64,000 nucleotides of DNA from Mya arenaria (Eukaryota; Mollusca; Bivalvia; Myida; Myidae), in the NCBI RefSeq assembly GCF_026914265.1, contig NC_069136.1, positions 26,920,701-26,984,700 on the forward strand, in the 5' to 3' direction. Every line of letters starts with the position of its first letter. Positions within the stretch are counted from its first letter, which is position 1. Positions 11,801-23,497 of this stretch are shown here, piece by piece. A program made the translations under genes and the position numbers. The notes below the pieces were generated by a model that saw only the letters and a list, made by a program, of their open reading frames with translations, was not told the DNA's origin and did no database searches.

Positions 11801-13426
11801 AAAGAGAGTCTGTGTTTAATTGAGTATGGAGCGCCAAAATCTACAAACAAATATTTGGAGAGGTCTGAAATAAGTTACAGGCTTGAGATCTCCAAATCAC
11901 TTTGAGATCTCGTTAATTTTATTCGAAAAGGATGTATTGCTTTCATTATATAATGCAAGCAACAATTCAATTTGTTGCTCTCACTAATTGAATTAGAAAG
12001 CTCTTTAAATCAATTGAAGAGAGCTCTAAATTCATAAATGGGGGTAAAGAATAATTTGTAGAAACCTCCTATTTCCGTATTTATTTCGGCTTAATTTGAA
12101 ACAACACGATACATAAACATAATTGTGAGGTATCTCGAATTGAATTAGAGAGGACTCTGATTTATTTGGATACATTCCTTATTCAATTGGAGAGCTCGTT
12201 TATTCAGTTGATTTGTGGCTATTTTTAATTAATTTGTAATGCTCTTCAAATGACCTGGAGAGTTCTCTTATTCAATTGATGCTATCATTGATTCGATTGA
12301 AGCTCTCTGTAATTGAATTTAAGAGATCCATAATTTTGAGTGGAGCTCATATAAGAGTTTATATAGATGTGTTATTCCATAATTGGGAGGGTTCATTGAG
12401 AGCGATAGTTAGTGCAACATCGTCAACACAGATTTCTGAAAGTGTTTCACTATTTATAGATTATAAAATTATATATTAAAGATTCATTTAAGTCAACAAA
12501 ACACTACCAAAGATGATTTCACATGAAAGAACGAATTGGTCACGTGATGCACAAAATGACAACCACTGTTGTTTTAGTACTGAGTGATAATTCTAAGAGT
12601 AATATGGCATTAGCACCGCAATGCAAGGAAACCAGTAAATGTGTTTTTTTTAATCAGTGCTTGACTCAGATACTTAAACACAATACATGGTGCCATGGTG
12701 ACCAGGATAGGTATGTTACAGTTGCTAATGCACCAGTCAATTGTAACCACGGCCCCAAAGGTCCGGGGAATTTCGGGGACTTTGACTTTCGGTCCAGCCA
12801 AGCCCGGGCACAATCCCCGCCCTGCGGAGACGAACTGATGGTAAAAAAAACGCCAAACGCCCCCGCACCCCAGGGACCCTAAGTAAGGCCCAATCCCTGC
12901 TATATTTAGCGCAAAGACAAAACCACCGCATTAACCCGGCACTGCGTGGCCACCTGGAAGGTACAAACACGGTCTATTTCCCCGGCTATCCCGGGTATAC
13001 CCCCGGACCTAGAAGGGGGGGGGGTACAATTGACTGGTGCATTACACCAGGATTGTGTTTACCAGTTCCGAGGGCTGGTATTTAATAGTCAGTTTTAATT
13101 GAATCTAAGACCAATTAAGCAATTGGGTTTGTACTGGTTGGTATATATTAGAAATACAAACATATTTTAACGAGTTACCTTCACTGGGTCCAATAATAAA
13201 CCGACTCCACTGGAGACACTAACAGCAGTTTCACACGTTTTGATATCCATCGAAATCACATCGAAGCACATTGTTTCCACGAGAGGGTCTTTGTTATCTT
13301 TTTTGACAAAGCAGTCCTCGTCCAGATGTGGGGACACTTGGCCGCCTGTATAGGAGATATCAACGGACTCCACAGAGTGAAGGTTAACGCTGGATCCGCA
13401 TGTCTGTGATACTATTTCCACTGTTC
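8808..13426 (-). CDS. Gene A: CUB-like membrane protein with repeat tail (partial)
   Basis: Five exons read right to left: 13426-13179, 11646-11514, about 10811-10621, 10427-10035 and 8863-8808. Product: a cysteine-rich ectodomain of about 127 residues (eight Cys), a short linker, one membrane helix (GVIVGIVVVLICLNVAGLTF) with a basic stop-transfer sequence (VRKRRQRRSR), then a long tail of 7-residue repeats ending with PSAP and PPSY motifs. Gene B at 28.1-31.6 kb has the same architecture, and exons 2 and 5 are the same length (133 and 56 bp). The ectodomain resembles a CUB fold in size and pattern, but I cannot assign it firmly. No signal peptide exon was found upstream. The membrane exon has a frame break, so this copy may be a pseudogene or contain an assembly error. 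Confidence 0.72.
8965..9274 (-). mobile_element. Harbinger-like MITE, family H, copy 2
   Basis: 310 bp, in reverse orientation relative to copy 1. Flanked by TAA at 8962-8964 and 9275-9277. It lies in the last intron of gene A. Confidence 0.85.
9344..9840 (+). mobile_element. TIR element with tRNA-like core, family T, copy 1
   Basis: About 497 bp with inverted ends built on CTCGCTCATG (left, near 9354) and CATGAGCGAG (right, near 9823). Near 9631-9710 it carries a tRNA-like segment with an A-box-like GTGGCCGAGTGGAC and a B-box-like GGTTCGAACCCC. The same arrangement occurs at 51830-52299 and, interrupted, at 32409-33254, so the composite multiplies as a unit. It lies in a gene A intron. Confidence 0.65.
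10035..10427 (-). CDS. Gene A tail exon, heptad repeats and PSAP
   Basis: 393 bp, acceptor AATCCAG, donor GTATTT, phase 1 at both ends. It encodes a Ser/Pro-rich tail: about 50 unique residues, then about ten heptads of the MPRNSPH / MPRSSPH / MQRASPQ type (roughly 10314-10110), then YPSAPPMEVYSR. PSAP is a P(S/T)AP late-domain motif that binds the UEV domain of TSG101. The DNA is a 63-bp minisatellite made of three 21-bp units. Gene B has only about three or four such heptads in its 252-bp exon, so the array has expanded here. The opposite strand is also open but is a shadow. Confidence 0.78.
10621..10811 (-). pseudogene. Gene A membrane-helix exon with frame break
   Basis: The donor (g|GTAATT) and the C-terminal frame are clear: a 20-residue helix, then basic residues, then SRQLSVTIDSQPQRTI. 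Reading back toward the acceptor, an in-frame TAA appears about 14 codons before the helix (near 10775-10785). A plausible acceptor (GCTAG) at 10812-10816 would give 191 bp, one base short of the phase required by the neighbours; the gene B counterpart is 204 bp and in phase. So there is either a 1-bp deletion in an A run, an unusual splice site, or an assembly error. Confidence 0.6.
11161..11405. mobile_element. TIR element of about 245 bp, family V
   Basis: Inverted ends of about 45 bp: CCTCGGCCATTTTTCTCGAA at the left and the matching TTCGAAAAAAATGGCCGAAG at the right. No open frame. Related pieces at 6590-6850, 28795-28880, 30235-30400 and 55310-55930. It lies in a gene A intron. Confidence 0.65.
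11514..11646 (-). CDS. Gene A ectodomain exon 2
   Basis: 133 bp, acceptor TTTTCAG, donor GTACGT. It begins in phase 0 with SWSC and continues to VTLRVYLKT. It contains four cysteines in the pattern SC-x4-CC-x2-C. The gene B exon is the same length and begins SWSC as well. It completes the beta-rich ectodomain begun in the 13179-13426 exon. Confidence 0.78.
11880..12480. other. Intron sequence, imperfect short repeats
   Basis: AT-rich with recurrent GAGAGCTCT/AATTGAATTAGAGAG-like motifs spaced about 30-45 bp apart. It looks like a decayed tandem repeat; no exon. Confidence 0.4.
12729..13041 (+). mobile_element. Harbinger-like MITE, family H, copy 3
   Basis: 313 bp, with both inverted ends. 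Flanks are TAA on the left and TTA on the right, so the duplication has mutated or the ends extend by one base. It lies in the intron next to the first visible exon of gene A. Confidence 0.82.
13179..13426 (-). CDS. Gene A ectodomain exon 1 (first visible)
   Basis: 248 bp, acceptor ATTGTTTCAG, donor AAG|GTAACT. Enters in phase 1, leaves in phase 0. It reads GTVEIVSQTCGSS... to ...LLLDPVK with four cysteines. It aligns with the 251-bp exon of gene B at conserved points (TCGSS, CFD-VSMDI, DPVK). Upstream coding exons, including a signal peptide, must exist but I could not find them. Confidence 0.78.
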
Positions 13427-13493
13427 CTGAAACAATGATATACACTACATAACGTCTGATTTAAGTTATCGTCTCCTTAAACAATGGACATTG

Positions 13494-14226
13494 TCCGGTG
13501 TGTGTATACCACGTGATAAATTGCGTCATAAATACAACGTCGGAAGGCAATAGTTTGCTTTGAATGAAGACTTTAAACAAAGATAACTTTACTATCTCTT
13601 CACCATTTTAAATGAAACATAGCACAGTCTACGCCGCTTACAGAGTCCCGCCTTCGGTCTTTTACCAGAGTTTGATTGAGCGTTTAGCTTCTTAAAACAC
13701 TTCGACAAACCTTTTCACAAAATGGCCGACTGACGGAGCAGTGTCAAAACATTATTTTGGAAACAGGTTTGTCAAAGTGTTTGATGAAACTAATCACCCA
13801 ATCAAAGTCCGGTAATGAAACAAAGGCGGGGCTCTTTAAACGACATATTTCTTCACCATTTTAAATGAAACATAGCGCAGTCTACGCCGCTTGTAAACGG
13901 AGCCCCGCATTCGGTCTTTCACCAGCGTTTGATTGAGAGTTTAGTTCCTTAAAACACACCTTTTCACAATATGGCCGTCTGACGGAGCACTGTCAAAACT
14001 TTATTTTGGAAATAGGTTCGTCGAAGTGTTTGATGAAACTAATTACCTTATCGAACTCCGGTAATAAAACGAAAGCGGGACTCTTTAAGCTGCATAGACT
14101 GCCCTTTGTTTCATTTAAAATGGTGTAGTAAAAGAAGATATGATTGAAGTCTTCATTTTAAATAAAATGGTGCCTTCCGACGTAGAATATATGACGTAAT
14201 TTATCACGTCGTATAAATAAACTGAT
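13494..14226. mobile_element. TIR element, family C, copy 1
   Basis: The left end TGTGTGTATACCACGTGATA is mirrored by TTTATCACGTCGTATA at about 14200. The interior contains two related units (CCATTTTAAATGAAACATAG near 13606 and 13857), suggesting an internal duplication. A second copy lies at 22905-23389. No open frame. Family not recognised. Confidence 0.65.
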
Positions 14227-14729
14227 TGTCGTGGTCTAAGGTTTATTATCCATAGAAAAAGAAAATTATGGAAAAGGCATAGTATGTTAAACGTTAATGT
14301 ACAACGATATGTTAACTGTATTTCTATTAAAAATAATATTAATAAAGGTATATAATGTAAACAAGAGGGCGACCCCAAGCAGCCAGTTACATACTCTGAT
14401 CTGAATTCACTGACGTTTTGGAGTTTGAGTTTGATTCTAAGGCTCATAAAACTGTATTCTTATTTGTTTTCAAAATATCTATAATATATATTTTTTTTAC
14501 AAAAAGATCTTTGTTTGATTGCAGAAGTATTGTAGCATATAACCTGATAGCGTTCGCGAATTGTTTCGTTTTAACCACTTAATTTTCGCCATAATTATCT
14601 AGCTATCCAGTAAATATTCGCGATACCTTTTGATATGATAAATATCATAAGACAAAAAACAGACTTAAAAATGTCCAGAACTACCACATATTACCCTTTT
14701 TAGCAATACATCACTAACAGATTAACTTA
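14227..14729. other. Intergenic, no gene seen
   Basis: AT-rich spacer between two mobile elements; open frames here lack recognisable domains. Confidence 0.45.
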
Positions 14730-15013
14730 TGCACCAGTCAATTGTAACCACGCCCCCCCCCCCCCCAGGTCCGGGGAATAGCGGGGACTTTGACTTTCGG
14801 TCCAGCCAACCCCGGCTAAAATCCCCACCCTGCGGGGACGAACAAATGGTAAAATCCTCGCCAAATGTCCCTTCACCCCAGGGACTCTAGGTAAGGCCCA
14901 TTCCCCGCTATAATTAAAGCGAAGACAAAACCACCGCATTCACCCGGCACTCTGGGGTCACCTAAAAGGTAAGTACACGGCCCATTTTCCCGGCTATCCC
15001 CGGTATCCACCGA
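14730..15013 (+). mobile_element. Harbinger-like MITE, family H, copy 4 (right end lost)
   Basis: The left terminal repeat is intact and preceded by TTA. The element stops inside the CCCCGGTATCC region near 15013 and lacks the right terminal repeat. It contains a C run that probably grew by slippage. Confidence 0.8.
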
Positions 15014-15269
15014 GGTTATGAACACTGTTTAAGAAATGTCTTCTCGTTAACAAGTACATGTAAAGTGCAAGATTGTATCGAGAAAGATATAAAAAGAATT
15101 TGGCTAATTATAGTATAATATGGCGCATTTTGGTGTTATTTAAGAGTAATTTCTTCACCGTATTGACATGAAATGTTCACTTGGACACTCCCTGGGTTAG
15201 CTAGTGGAATATATTGTTTTGAGTCAATGTTCATTAGGATTTTGTGTTACTCAATAGTATAAACATTTC

Positions 15270-15455
15270 ACCACATGTCACAACGACCTTGACCTTTGAC
15301 CCACTGACATCGAACTCAACGGGGTTCATCTGCTGATAATGGCCAACCTGCGTTACAAGTTTGAGGTCCCTGTACCTCACGTTCACAAGTTATTGATCAG
15401 AAACCGTGAGTACAGACGGACGGTCCGATCACCTTATGCCACCCGAACTTCTCTT
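15270..15455. repeat. Satellite-like fragment
   Basis: Contains CCTTGACCTTTGACCCACTG, ACAAGTTATTGATCAGAAAC and a GACGGACGG tail. This style is familiar from dispersed mollusc satellites. Single copy here. Confidence 0.4.
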
Positions 15456-15501
15456 TTTTAACATTCTAGCCTAACGAGATATTATTTGGCTATTTCAAAA
15501 A

Positions 15502-15824
15502 CGCACAAGTCAATTGTAACCACGCCCCCCCCCCCCCTCCCAAGGTCCGGGGAATAGCGGGGACTTTGACTTTCGGTCCAGCCAACCACGGGTAAAATCC
15601 ACGCCCTGCGGGGACGAACTGATGGTAAAATCCCCGCAAAATGCCCCCGCACCAAAGGGACCCTAGGTAAGGCCCATTCCCCGCTATATTTTGTGCGAAG
15701 ACAGAACCACCGCATTCACCGGCACTGCGGGGCCACCTTAAAGGTAAAAACACGGCCCATTTCAGGCCCCGGCTATCCCCGGTATACCACCAGATGGGGG
15801 CCATGGTTACAATTGACTGGCGTA
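15502..15824 (+). mobile_element. Harbinger-like MITE, family H, copy 5
   Basis: 323 bp, with diverged ends (CGCACAAGTC... and ...GACTGGCGTA), a C run, and a short insertion near 15763. A clear target duplication is not visible. Confidence 0.8.
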
Positions 15825-16379
15825 TAAGTTCAACGTAGAACTTCGGATTACGACAGTCACCAGACGACACGGCAATGTTTTCGGGTTTACGAACCAAACG
15901 AATTAAACCTCTTTTTAAATTAAAATAACTAAAGATAAAACCAGAAGCTACTCTATAACCAGTTCCTTACAAAACAGATTAATTACTTCTAATTTCATTT
16001 AATTTTGTTCGAAAGATAGTATTTATCTAAATCTTACTAATCTAAAATTACTTACTTGATAAATCCCAAGCCAAAACGAACTGAAATTCAATCGCTATAA
16101 TTATGAAAATGCAATCGTTATAATGCATGTTTACCTGTATTCGATTTATGCATTAATATACATGTACTATTAAACATGGTTATCTCCCTTTGATGTAGTC
16201 TGGCAACAGCACACTTTATAAAAAAAACCTAATATTTCGATTTTATTAAGCTTTAATAGATACAACTAAAATAAAAGGAAATATTAGATATATTAAATCA
16301 GGAGCGGTTCCAAAACTAGACGTTAAGGTGTAACTTAACTTAACTTCGAGGTGTAATTTATGACGGTAAAGTTGGAAGG

Positions 16380-16925
16380 TAGTTGGTAGTTGAATATTCG
16401 CAAAGAACCGAACGGAAATAGTCGAATGACATTTAGCCATATTCTGAATCCCCAACAAGTGACTGGTTAGTAGTTGAATATTCGCGAATAATCGACTGGA
16501 AATGATCGAATATCCGACTGGCGAATATACGAATAAAAGTGATTTAAAACAGTGTTTGTCGCAAAGATATATATGTGTAGATGCATAAACAAACATTTGG
16601 CGGTCGAATTTCCATATGTGACCTTTAAAACCATATACATAGACATAATCTGATTCCCCAACTACTGACTGGTTAGTAGTTGAATATTCGCAAATAATCG
16701 ACTGGAAATGGTCGAATATCCGATTAGCGTATATATACGAATAAAAGTGATTTAAAACAGTGTTTGTCGCAAACACATATATGTGTACATGCATAAACAA
16801 GCATTTGGCGGTCGAATTTCTCATATGTGACCTTTAAAACCATATACATAGACATACTCTGAATCCCCAATCACTGGAAATATTGGAACAAACATTCGGC
16901 GGTCGAATTTTCCATATGTGACCTT
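16380..16925. repeat. About 225-bp tandem repeat, 2-3 units
   Basis: Successive units share TTCCATATGTGACCTTTAAA, TTAGTAGTTGAATATTCGC and AAAACAGTGTTTGTCGCAAA. A further array of the same family is at 22310-22790. The resulting minus-strand open frames have no domain and are repeat artefacts. Confidence 0.75.
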
Positions 16926-17409
16926 TAAAAACAGCATGCTTCGTTAATGTTTTTGAATATAACAATGGTTTTAACATTAAGATAACCCGATAAAACCTAA
17001 AAATACATTTGGTTCGGGTTACAAGACCCTACCTACGAAATAGGCACGGACCCTACCGTTTTTAGGGTCGGTTGGTAGTCAGTGTTTGTATGAATATGGA
17101 GTTTTAAACCTTAAGCTTTATACAGAAGATTACTTTAACATCAATTCTCCAATTATGACAATAAAGTTTTTATTTAAAGCCTAATGCCAACCTACCCTAC
17201 CTGTTTTTAAATAGGATGTAACCCTTACCAAACCTATTTTATTTGACCTAACCAAAATGCTGCTTTAAAGTCCAACATGATAAAAGCCTTTGAGGTTGCC
17301 GCTTACATAAGATAAACATTTCTTTACATTAATGTAATACATATTGGAGTCATCTTATGGTCGGTCGGTCGGTCGGTTTGTCTGTTCGTCGGTTGGTCCG
17401 TTGCAACTT

Positions 17410-18560
17410 ACCTTACTTAAAAACTACTAGATGGAATCGGATTAAACTTCATACAATGGTAGAGCATAATGAGAGGAGGTGCAGTGTACAATAATCATAA
17501 CTCTATTCTTGCCTATTACTGAGTTATTGCCCTTTGTTACTTTTTTGTCCGGAGTATAACTTGAAAAATCCTGGATGGAATTCATTGGAACTTCATACAA
17601 TGGTAAAGCACAAACAGAGGAAGCGCAGTGTTCGAGAACCATAACTCTACTTAAGCTATTTACTGAGTTATTGTCCTTTTTTTGTTTGTTTTTTGCTGTC
17701 AATTTTTTCCAGACATTACCTTGCAAACTACAAGATGGAACTTATTGAAAATTCATACAATGGTAAAGCACAATGAGAGGAAGTGCAGTGAATAAGAACC
17801 ATAACTCTATTCTTGCTTATTACTGAGTTATTGCCCTTTGTAACTTTTTTGTCCGGAGTATAACTTGAAAAGTACTGGATGGATTCCATTGGAACTTCAT
17901 ACAATGGTAATGCACAATTAGAGGAAGCGCAGTGTTTAAGAACCATAACTCGACTTCAGCTAATTACTGAGTTATTGCCCTTTATGTTTTTGCTGTCATT
18001 TTTTTCAGCCATTACCTTGCAAACCACTAGATGGAATTTATTGAAACTTCATACAACGGTAAAGCACAATGAGAGAAAGTGCAGTGCACAAGAATCATAA
18101 CTCTATTTTAGCTTATTACAGAGTTATGGCCTTTAATACTTGTTTCTTGTCCCGAGCATAACTTAAAAACTATTGGATGGAATTTAATAAAGCTTCATAC
18201 AGTGATAGATCATAATGAGAGGAAGTGCAGAGTATAGGAACCGCAATTCTTTTTCAGCCAATTACAGAGTAATTGCCCTTTGTTACTTTTTTCTTGTCCG
18301 GAGCATAACTTGAAAACTACTGGATGGAATGTAATAAAACTTTTTACAATGGTACAGCACAATGAGAAGGAGTTCAGTGTACATGAATCATTACACTATT
18401 TTAGAAAATTACAGAGTTATTGCCTTTTTCTGTGTGTTTTTTTTTTTGCCAAACTTTTGTCCGGACAATAACTTGAAAACTACTAAATTGAATTTCATAA
18501 AACTTCATACAATGATAAATCATAATGAGAGGCGGCGTTCGGGAAAATTAATCACCTTCA
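17410..18560. repeat. About 147-bp tandem repeat, eight units
   Basis: Recurring block CTTCATACAATGGTAAAGCA, then GAGAGGAAGTGCAGTG, then ACTGAGTTATTGCCC and TTGTCCGGAGCATAACTTG. Units lie about 145-160 bp apart with moderate divergence. No gene. Confidence 0.85.
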
Positions 18561-20247
18561 GTGATAGCTCTATTTAATTTTGTTATCATGTAGGCCTACA
18601 ACTATAGGGAATTCAAACATTTTTAGTTCACAAAAAATATGTTCTTATTGATAATGATTACAACTGTTCATTTTTAAGGGACACAAAGGTTGTAAGGATT
18701 TGTTTTAAAATCTGTTCATTTATTTTAATTTACACATATTCATACTTTTTAACGATCACTTGCCAACAAGTAGATACTCATGTACAAAGAATTGTGTTAA
18801 TTTTAGCGTAACTCATGCTTTACAGCAAAAGTCCTCTGTATTATCTTATTTATATTGTTAATTTTCATAGCTGACACAAAAGAGCTGTAATTTTACTTTT
18901 GATATTTAATCATTGTTACAAGCATTATGTTTGCCTTTCAAATGAAAAATGTTTTTGGAATGACCTATGAAATGTCAACGAGCAGATTCTGTTACATTTT
19001 TACGTGTTTGCTACTCGCATTCTGCAACATTGTTGATGTGTGCCTTTTGAACTTTCCTGGAAACTGTTTGTAGTTGATAAAATCACTTTTTGGAATAAAA
19101 CTGATATGGTGCTAAGTTGTGTACGAGTTTGAAATAAAATACCGAGTTTTGATAGCGCATCATACATACAACACACGTCCAGGGACAAGTTTACATTATG
19201 GTCACCACGTCACGTCCACTCATTCAGACTATAAACAATATACTTAACGTCATCAAGACATCAGCGTTACAAATTTGTCATCGTAAAGAGACAAACATTT
19301 ACATGTGATAGTATGAAAACTAAATGTCTTGATTATTCCCGACACGGAAGGATACATGTTGGCGGAGCAAGCGGCGCGTTTTATCAACGCTAGCCACGTG
19401 TTTGGGAGACTTATTGTTTGACTGTGTTTGATTTTAAGGCTCTCAATACTTTTTTACGACAGAATTCTTTTTTGATAAGTGATACATTTTCAATGACTGT
19501 CGGTATATATGAAAACATCGACGTTGCTCGCTCGAGACTCATTCAAACAACACGGAAAGTATTTCTACAGTCGACAAAAAATACTTATAAACATAGCTTT
19601 AATAATGCAAGTGCCTATCGCGCACATAATGTGTTATTTGTTGGCTTTAAGGTGATTGTTGTTGGAACTGGGATATTTAACTTAATAATTTGATTAACAA
19701 AGGCCGGAAAGTCAATGAACACTTTTTAAATAAAAATCTAAGTTATAACTTAAACATTTTTTTTACTTTTTTACTTACACTATTCTGTCGCATTTTTGAA
19801 GTAATGATTAACAATAAAACACTTATATAGATTTTGATGGTGTTTTATCATTCTTACAAACATGTTTTTTAGATTTCTGACCCTACATACGATGTAAAAG
19901 TCCCTTTAATATCTGATTGACTTTTAAACTACATGCTTTGTCGTAGGCTAAAATCATTTTCACATAGATAAGACCATAGGGAATTATAAGCTTCTTGCAA
20001 TATTGATAATCGTGTATATGTAAAAGTGCATCGATTTTAAAGGCGCACAATATAGATTGATGCAAAAACGATTTAATGCATTATCGTGTTTAACTCACTT
20101 GATTGTAATGATCATAACAAAAGCATATGACTATGTTCAGATACAAAAATATCAGCGATATTTTCGCGCATGTTTTTTTTATTTATTTATGGCTACTGAG
20201 CTATTATTTATTTAAGTAAGAATATTTTTTGTCTGTACCTAAATTGC

Positions 20248-20282
<35 letters not shown>

Positions 20283-20890
20283 TTTTTTTGTTTTTGTTTT
20301 AATCATTCTGATCAAATGAGTTAAAATATAAAAACTACATCATCTTTTTAATATGCATCAACCTTTAAATTATTGTGTACCTTTAAATAACGTCATTATT
20401 TCTATGAACTTTTATTTGTAAGACGTTTGAATGTAGAATATTGACAATCAGAAATTTAAATTTCTAACTAGCAAAATGTCAGAATTTTTTGTGGAAGACA
20501 TTTCGACTGATAATGTTTACGCATTTGATGTCGGCAAAAAGTGAATACTGTCACGCAAATGCATTGAAACAAATAATTCTGATATATAACCGGATGGTAT
20601 GGTGATACTCAAGTCCAGAAGTAATGCCATGGTTTATGGGAAATGTCAAATTTTGACATGAATGTATTTTCATGTGCTAATACTTAAAAGTTAATATACG
20701 GCGCCGCTTTTTTAACCTTTTAATTGCATATGTTTATTTTTATTTCAATTTTTAAATGAAACAAAAACATCTCCTTTACTCTACAATAAGTATTCATTGA
20801 TTGTTTAACTGGACAATTATCAAATATCGCACCGATTGACCTATGACGTAGTTATTGTATTCGTGACGTCATCAGAGTCAATATTTTCTG
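18561..20890. other. Intergenic, no gene recognised
   Basis: AT-rich. An (ATTT)n run lies at about 20240-20290. A 91-codon open frame at 19418-19693 on the plus strand has no recognisable domain, no neighbouring exons and no homologue I can name. Confidence 0.45.
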
Positions 20891-20895
20891 GGTCA

Positions 20896-21318
20896 AAATA
20901 GTCACAGTGATTTGGTGGGAATAGACACAGGCATCTGACTCATTGTTTGTCACTAAAATATTGTTTAAAACCATTTTGGGTACATACAATGAGATAAACA
21001 ACACATCTGAAGATATTTCGTGTCTTTGATATACAAAAAAAGAAACCTGTATGTACCCAAAATGGTTTTAAACAATATTTAGTGACAAACAATGATTCAG
21101 ATGCCTGTGGGAATAGAGTACTCTATTTAGACAATTCGAGATTTTCTGACTTTGTAAAAGTGCAGTAATTCATAGTTATTTATGCTAGATAGTTGGTAGG
21201 AGCGACCCCTTTGATGAATCTGAAGAAAATATATATATATTTTAGGTTATTTTAGGTTAAATGTCACAAAATTTTGTAAAGGTCAAAATTCAGCTCATTC
21301 CCACCAAATCACTGTGAA
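20896..21318. repeat. Long foldback (inverted repeat) element
   Basis: An outer pair, CACAGTGATTTGGTGGGAA near 20903 and TTCCCACCAAATCACTGTG near 21298, encloses an inner pair of roughly 60-bp arms. The inner arms contain TTTAAAACCATTTTGGGTAC near 20965 and its complement near 21055, separated by about 60-70 bp. This gives a two-tier palindrome, typical of a foldback or MITE-type element. Confidence 0.75.
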
Positions 21319-21319
21319 A

Positions 21320-22280
21320 ATAGTTTGGTGTGGAAGGATAAATACTAGATAAATTTAAGATATTCAAGGTAAGGTCATTTAAAACATAGATATGTTATAT
21401 ATAGTATGGTTAAGCAACATCAAAATCACACCACCACGTGTTTGTGTTTTAATGAATACTACTTCAACTTGTATTGTTTAGCAGTTTTAAAACAACAAAA
21501 ATGGATGACTAAAATATGTCGATGACACATTCTTGACAACTGTCAATGCAGGACTTGGATTAATATAAATGTAAGGCACGATCCTGTGATGCAAAACGCC
21601 ACTGCTTGGTTTATGTATCACATGGTCGTGGATTACACTAGACATCGTATACTGAAAATGGCAGTGGAAATGATGGTACAAAATATGTATCAGGTATGAG
21701 TATATTGTAAGGTAAGATTTCGTTTACATCGATATATTATTTGTTATTTAATTACTCGCGAAATAGGGGCTTGCCATGTAAGCGACCTTTCTCCGACCAT
21801 ATGCGTTGCTAAAATCGTCGAACTCTGCCGTTAGGTACGCGTTTTACCGAAAGTAGTCTCATTATGGATAATTGGGACACCAGCCATTACGGCAAAGGAA
21901 CCCGGTCCGAAATGACCCATTTTCGGCCTAAAATGTTACTATATATAGTAGCATATGCAATAATTAGAGGTTAATATACAGCGCCGGTGTGCCGTCTGTC
22001 CATCATGGCATACCTGGTCCGTAATGGCCCGATTGGTAAGTTGCAATATTTCGTATGATATATATAATTCATATGTAGACTGTCCAACTGGTGAGATTGA
22101 ATAATGGTGTAATTTATCGTTTTCTTTCGGCCTAAAATGTTACTATATATATATAGTAACATATGCAATAATATTCCAATAAAAGTACACACAATGTATT
22201 CATCATGGAATAGTGCATGAATGAATATATTACCTCGCGTTAATCATCTGCAAACAAAAACAGATGTTTAAGATTGTTTA
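21320..22280. other. Intergenic, no gene seen
   Basis: AT-rich. A direct repeat of CGGCCTAAAATGTTACTATA occurs at about 21926 and 22130. No exon-like segment. Confidence 0.45.
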
Positions 22281-22304
22281 GAGTTTATATCGTAAATGCA
22301 TAGA

Positions 22305-22790
22305 AAAACATTTGGGCAAGTGGTCGAATTTTCCATATGTGACCTTTAAACCCGTATATATAGACATAATCTGAAATCCCAACTACTGACTGGTTAGTAG
22401 TTGAATATTCGCGAATAATCGACTGGAAATGGTCGAATATCCGACTGGCGAATATACGAATAAAAGTGAATTAAAGCAGTTTTTTGTCGCAAAGATACAT
22501 ATGTGTAGATGCATAAACAAACATTGGGCGGTCGAATTTTCCATATGTGACCTTTAAAACCATATATGTAGACATACTCCGAATCCCCAACTACCAACTG
22601 GTTGGTAGCTGGATATTCGCGAATAACCGACTGGAAATAGTCGAGTAGCTCAATATCCACATCTAACTTCGATTTTTCGAACCCCCAACTGGCAACTAGC
22701 AGGTAGTTGACTATTCGAATCCCCAACTGGCAACGGGTAGGTAGTTGAATATTCGAATCCCCAACTACCAACTACCCTCCAACTTTACCG
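22305..22790. repeat. Second array of the about 225-bp repeat
   Basis: Same family as 16380-16925 (CCATATGTGACCTTTAAA, ACTGACTGGTTAGTAGTTGA). It degenerates at the right end into CCCCAACTACCAACTACC-type short repeats. Confidence 0.7.
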
Positions 22791-22848
22791 TCATGTGCAA
22801 TTATGGATATTCGCCCCTCCGGCCTCAGATCCGAAAAAAATATATGGT

Positions 22849-23475
22849 TTAAAGCTGCACTCTCACGGATTGAACGTTTTGACAATTTTTTTTATTATAA
22901 AAGACTCAGTGTGTGTATACCACGTGATAAATTACGTCCTATACGGCAAGCAACGTTTTGCTTAAAATGAACTCTTAAATCAAAGATAACTTTTGTTTTA
23001 CAACTCCATTTTAAATGAAACAAAGTGCAGTATAAAAAGCTTACATTGAGAGCCCCGTATTTGTTTCATTACCGGAGTTTGATAATATCATTAGTTTCAT
23101 CAAAAACTTCGACAAACCTGTTTCCAAAATAATGTTTTGGCAGTGCTCCGTCAGACGGTTGTATTGTGAAAGATTTGCCGAGGTGTTTTAATAAACTTAA
23201 ACTCTCAATCAAACTCTGGTAAAAGACCGAAGGCAGGGCTTCGTAAGCGACGTAGACTGCGCTATGTTTCATTTAAAATGGTGAAAAAATAGTGATGTTA
23301 CCTTTGTTCAATGTCTATTTTCAAATCAAAATATTGTCTCTGACGTAGCATTTATGATGCAATTTATCACGTGGTATACACACACTGAGACTGGTGACAA
23401 AGTATCAGATCGCATATTTTCATATTTCCGCTCCAAAATTGATGTTTTATGCACTATTCTTAAATGAAATGAAAT
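22849..23475. mobile_element. TTAA-flanked MITE, family P, copy 2, split by another element
   Basis: The left end TTTAAAGCTGCACTCTCACG runs to about 22904. A family C element (22905-23389) interrupts it. The interior then resumes at about 23390 (ATCAGATCGCATATTTTCAT). The right end has been replaced by a C run and family H copy 6. Confidence 0.7.
22905..23389. mobile_element. TIR element, family C, copy 2
   Basis: 485 bp. The ends are near-perfect inverted repeats of about 34 bp: CTCAGTGTGTGTATACCACG at the left and its complement at the right. Nested in a family P element. Homologous to 13494-14226. Confidence 0.8.
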
Positions 23476-23497
23476 TGTGCATTCTGGAATAAATCTA

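Noticed and set aside
15838..15897. A possible short exon on the minus strand reading VRKPENIAVSSGDCRNPKFY
   Set aside because: It adjoins a MITE end, has no convincing acceptor and does not join gene A in phase or by similarity. Too short to support.
19418..19693. 91-codon plus-strand open frame as a gene
   Set aside because: No recognised domain, no flanking exons, ordinary AT-rich composition.
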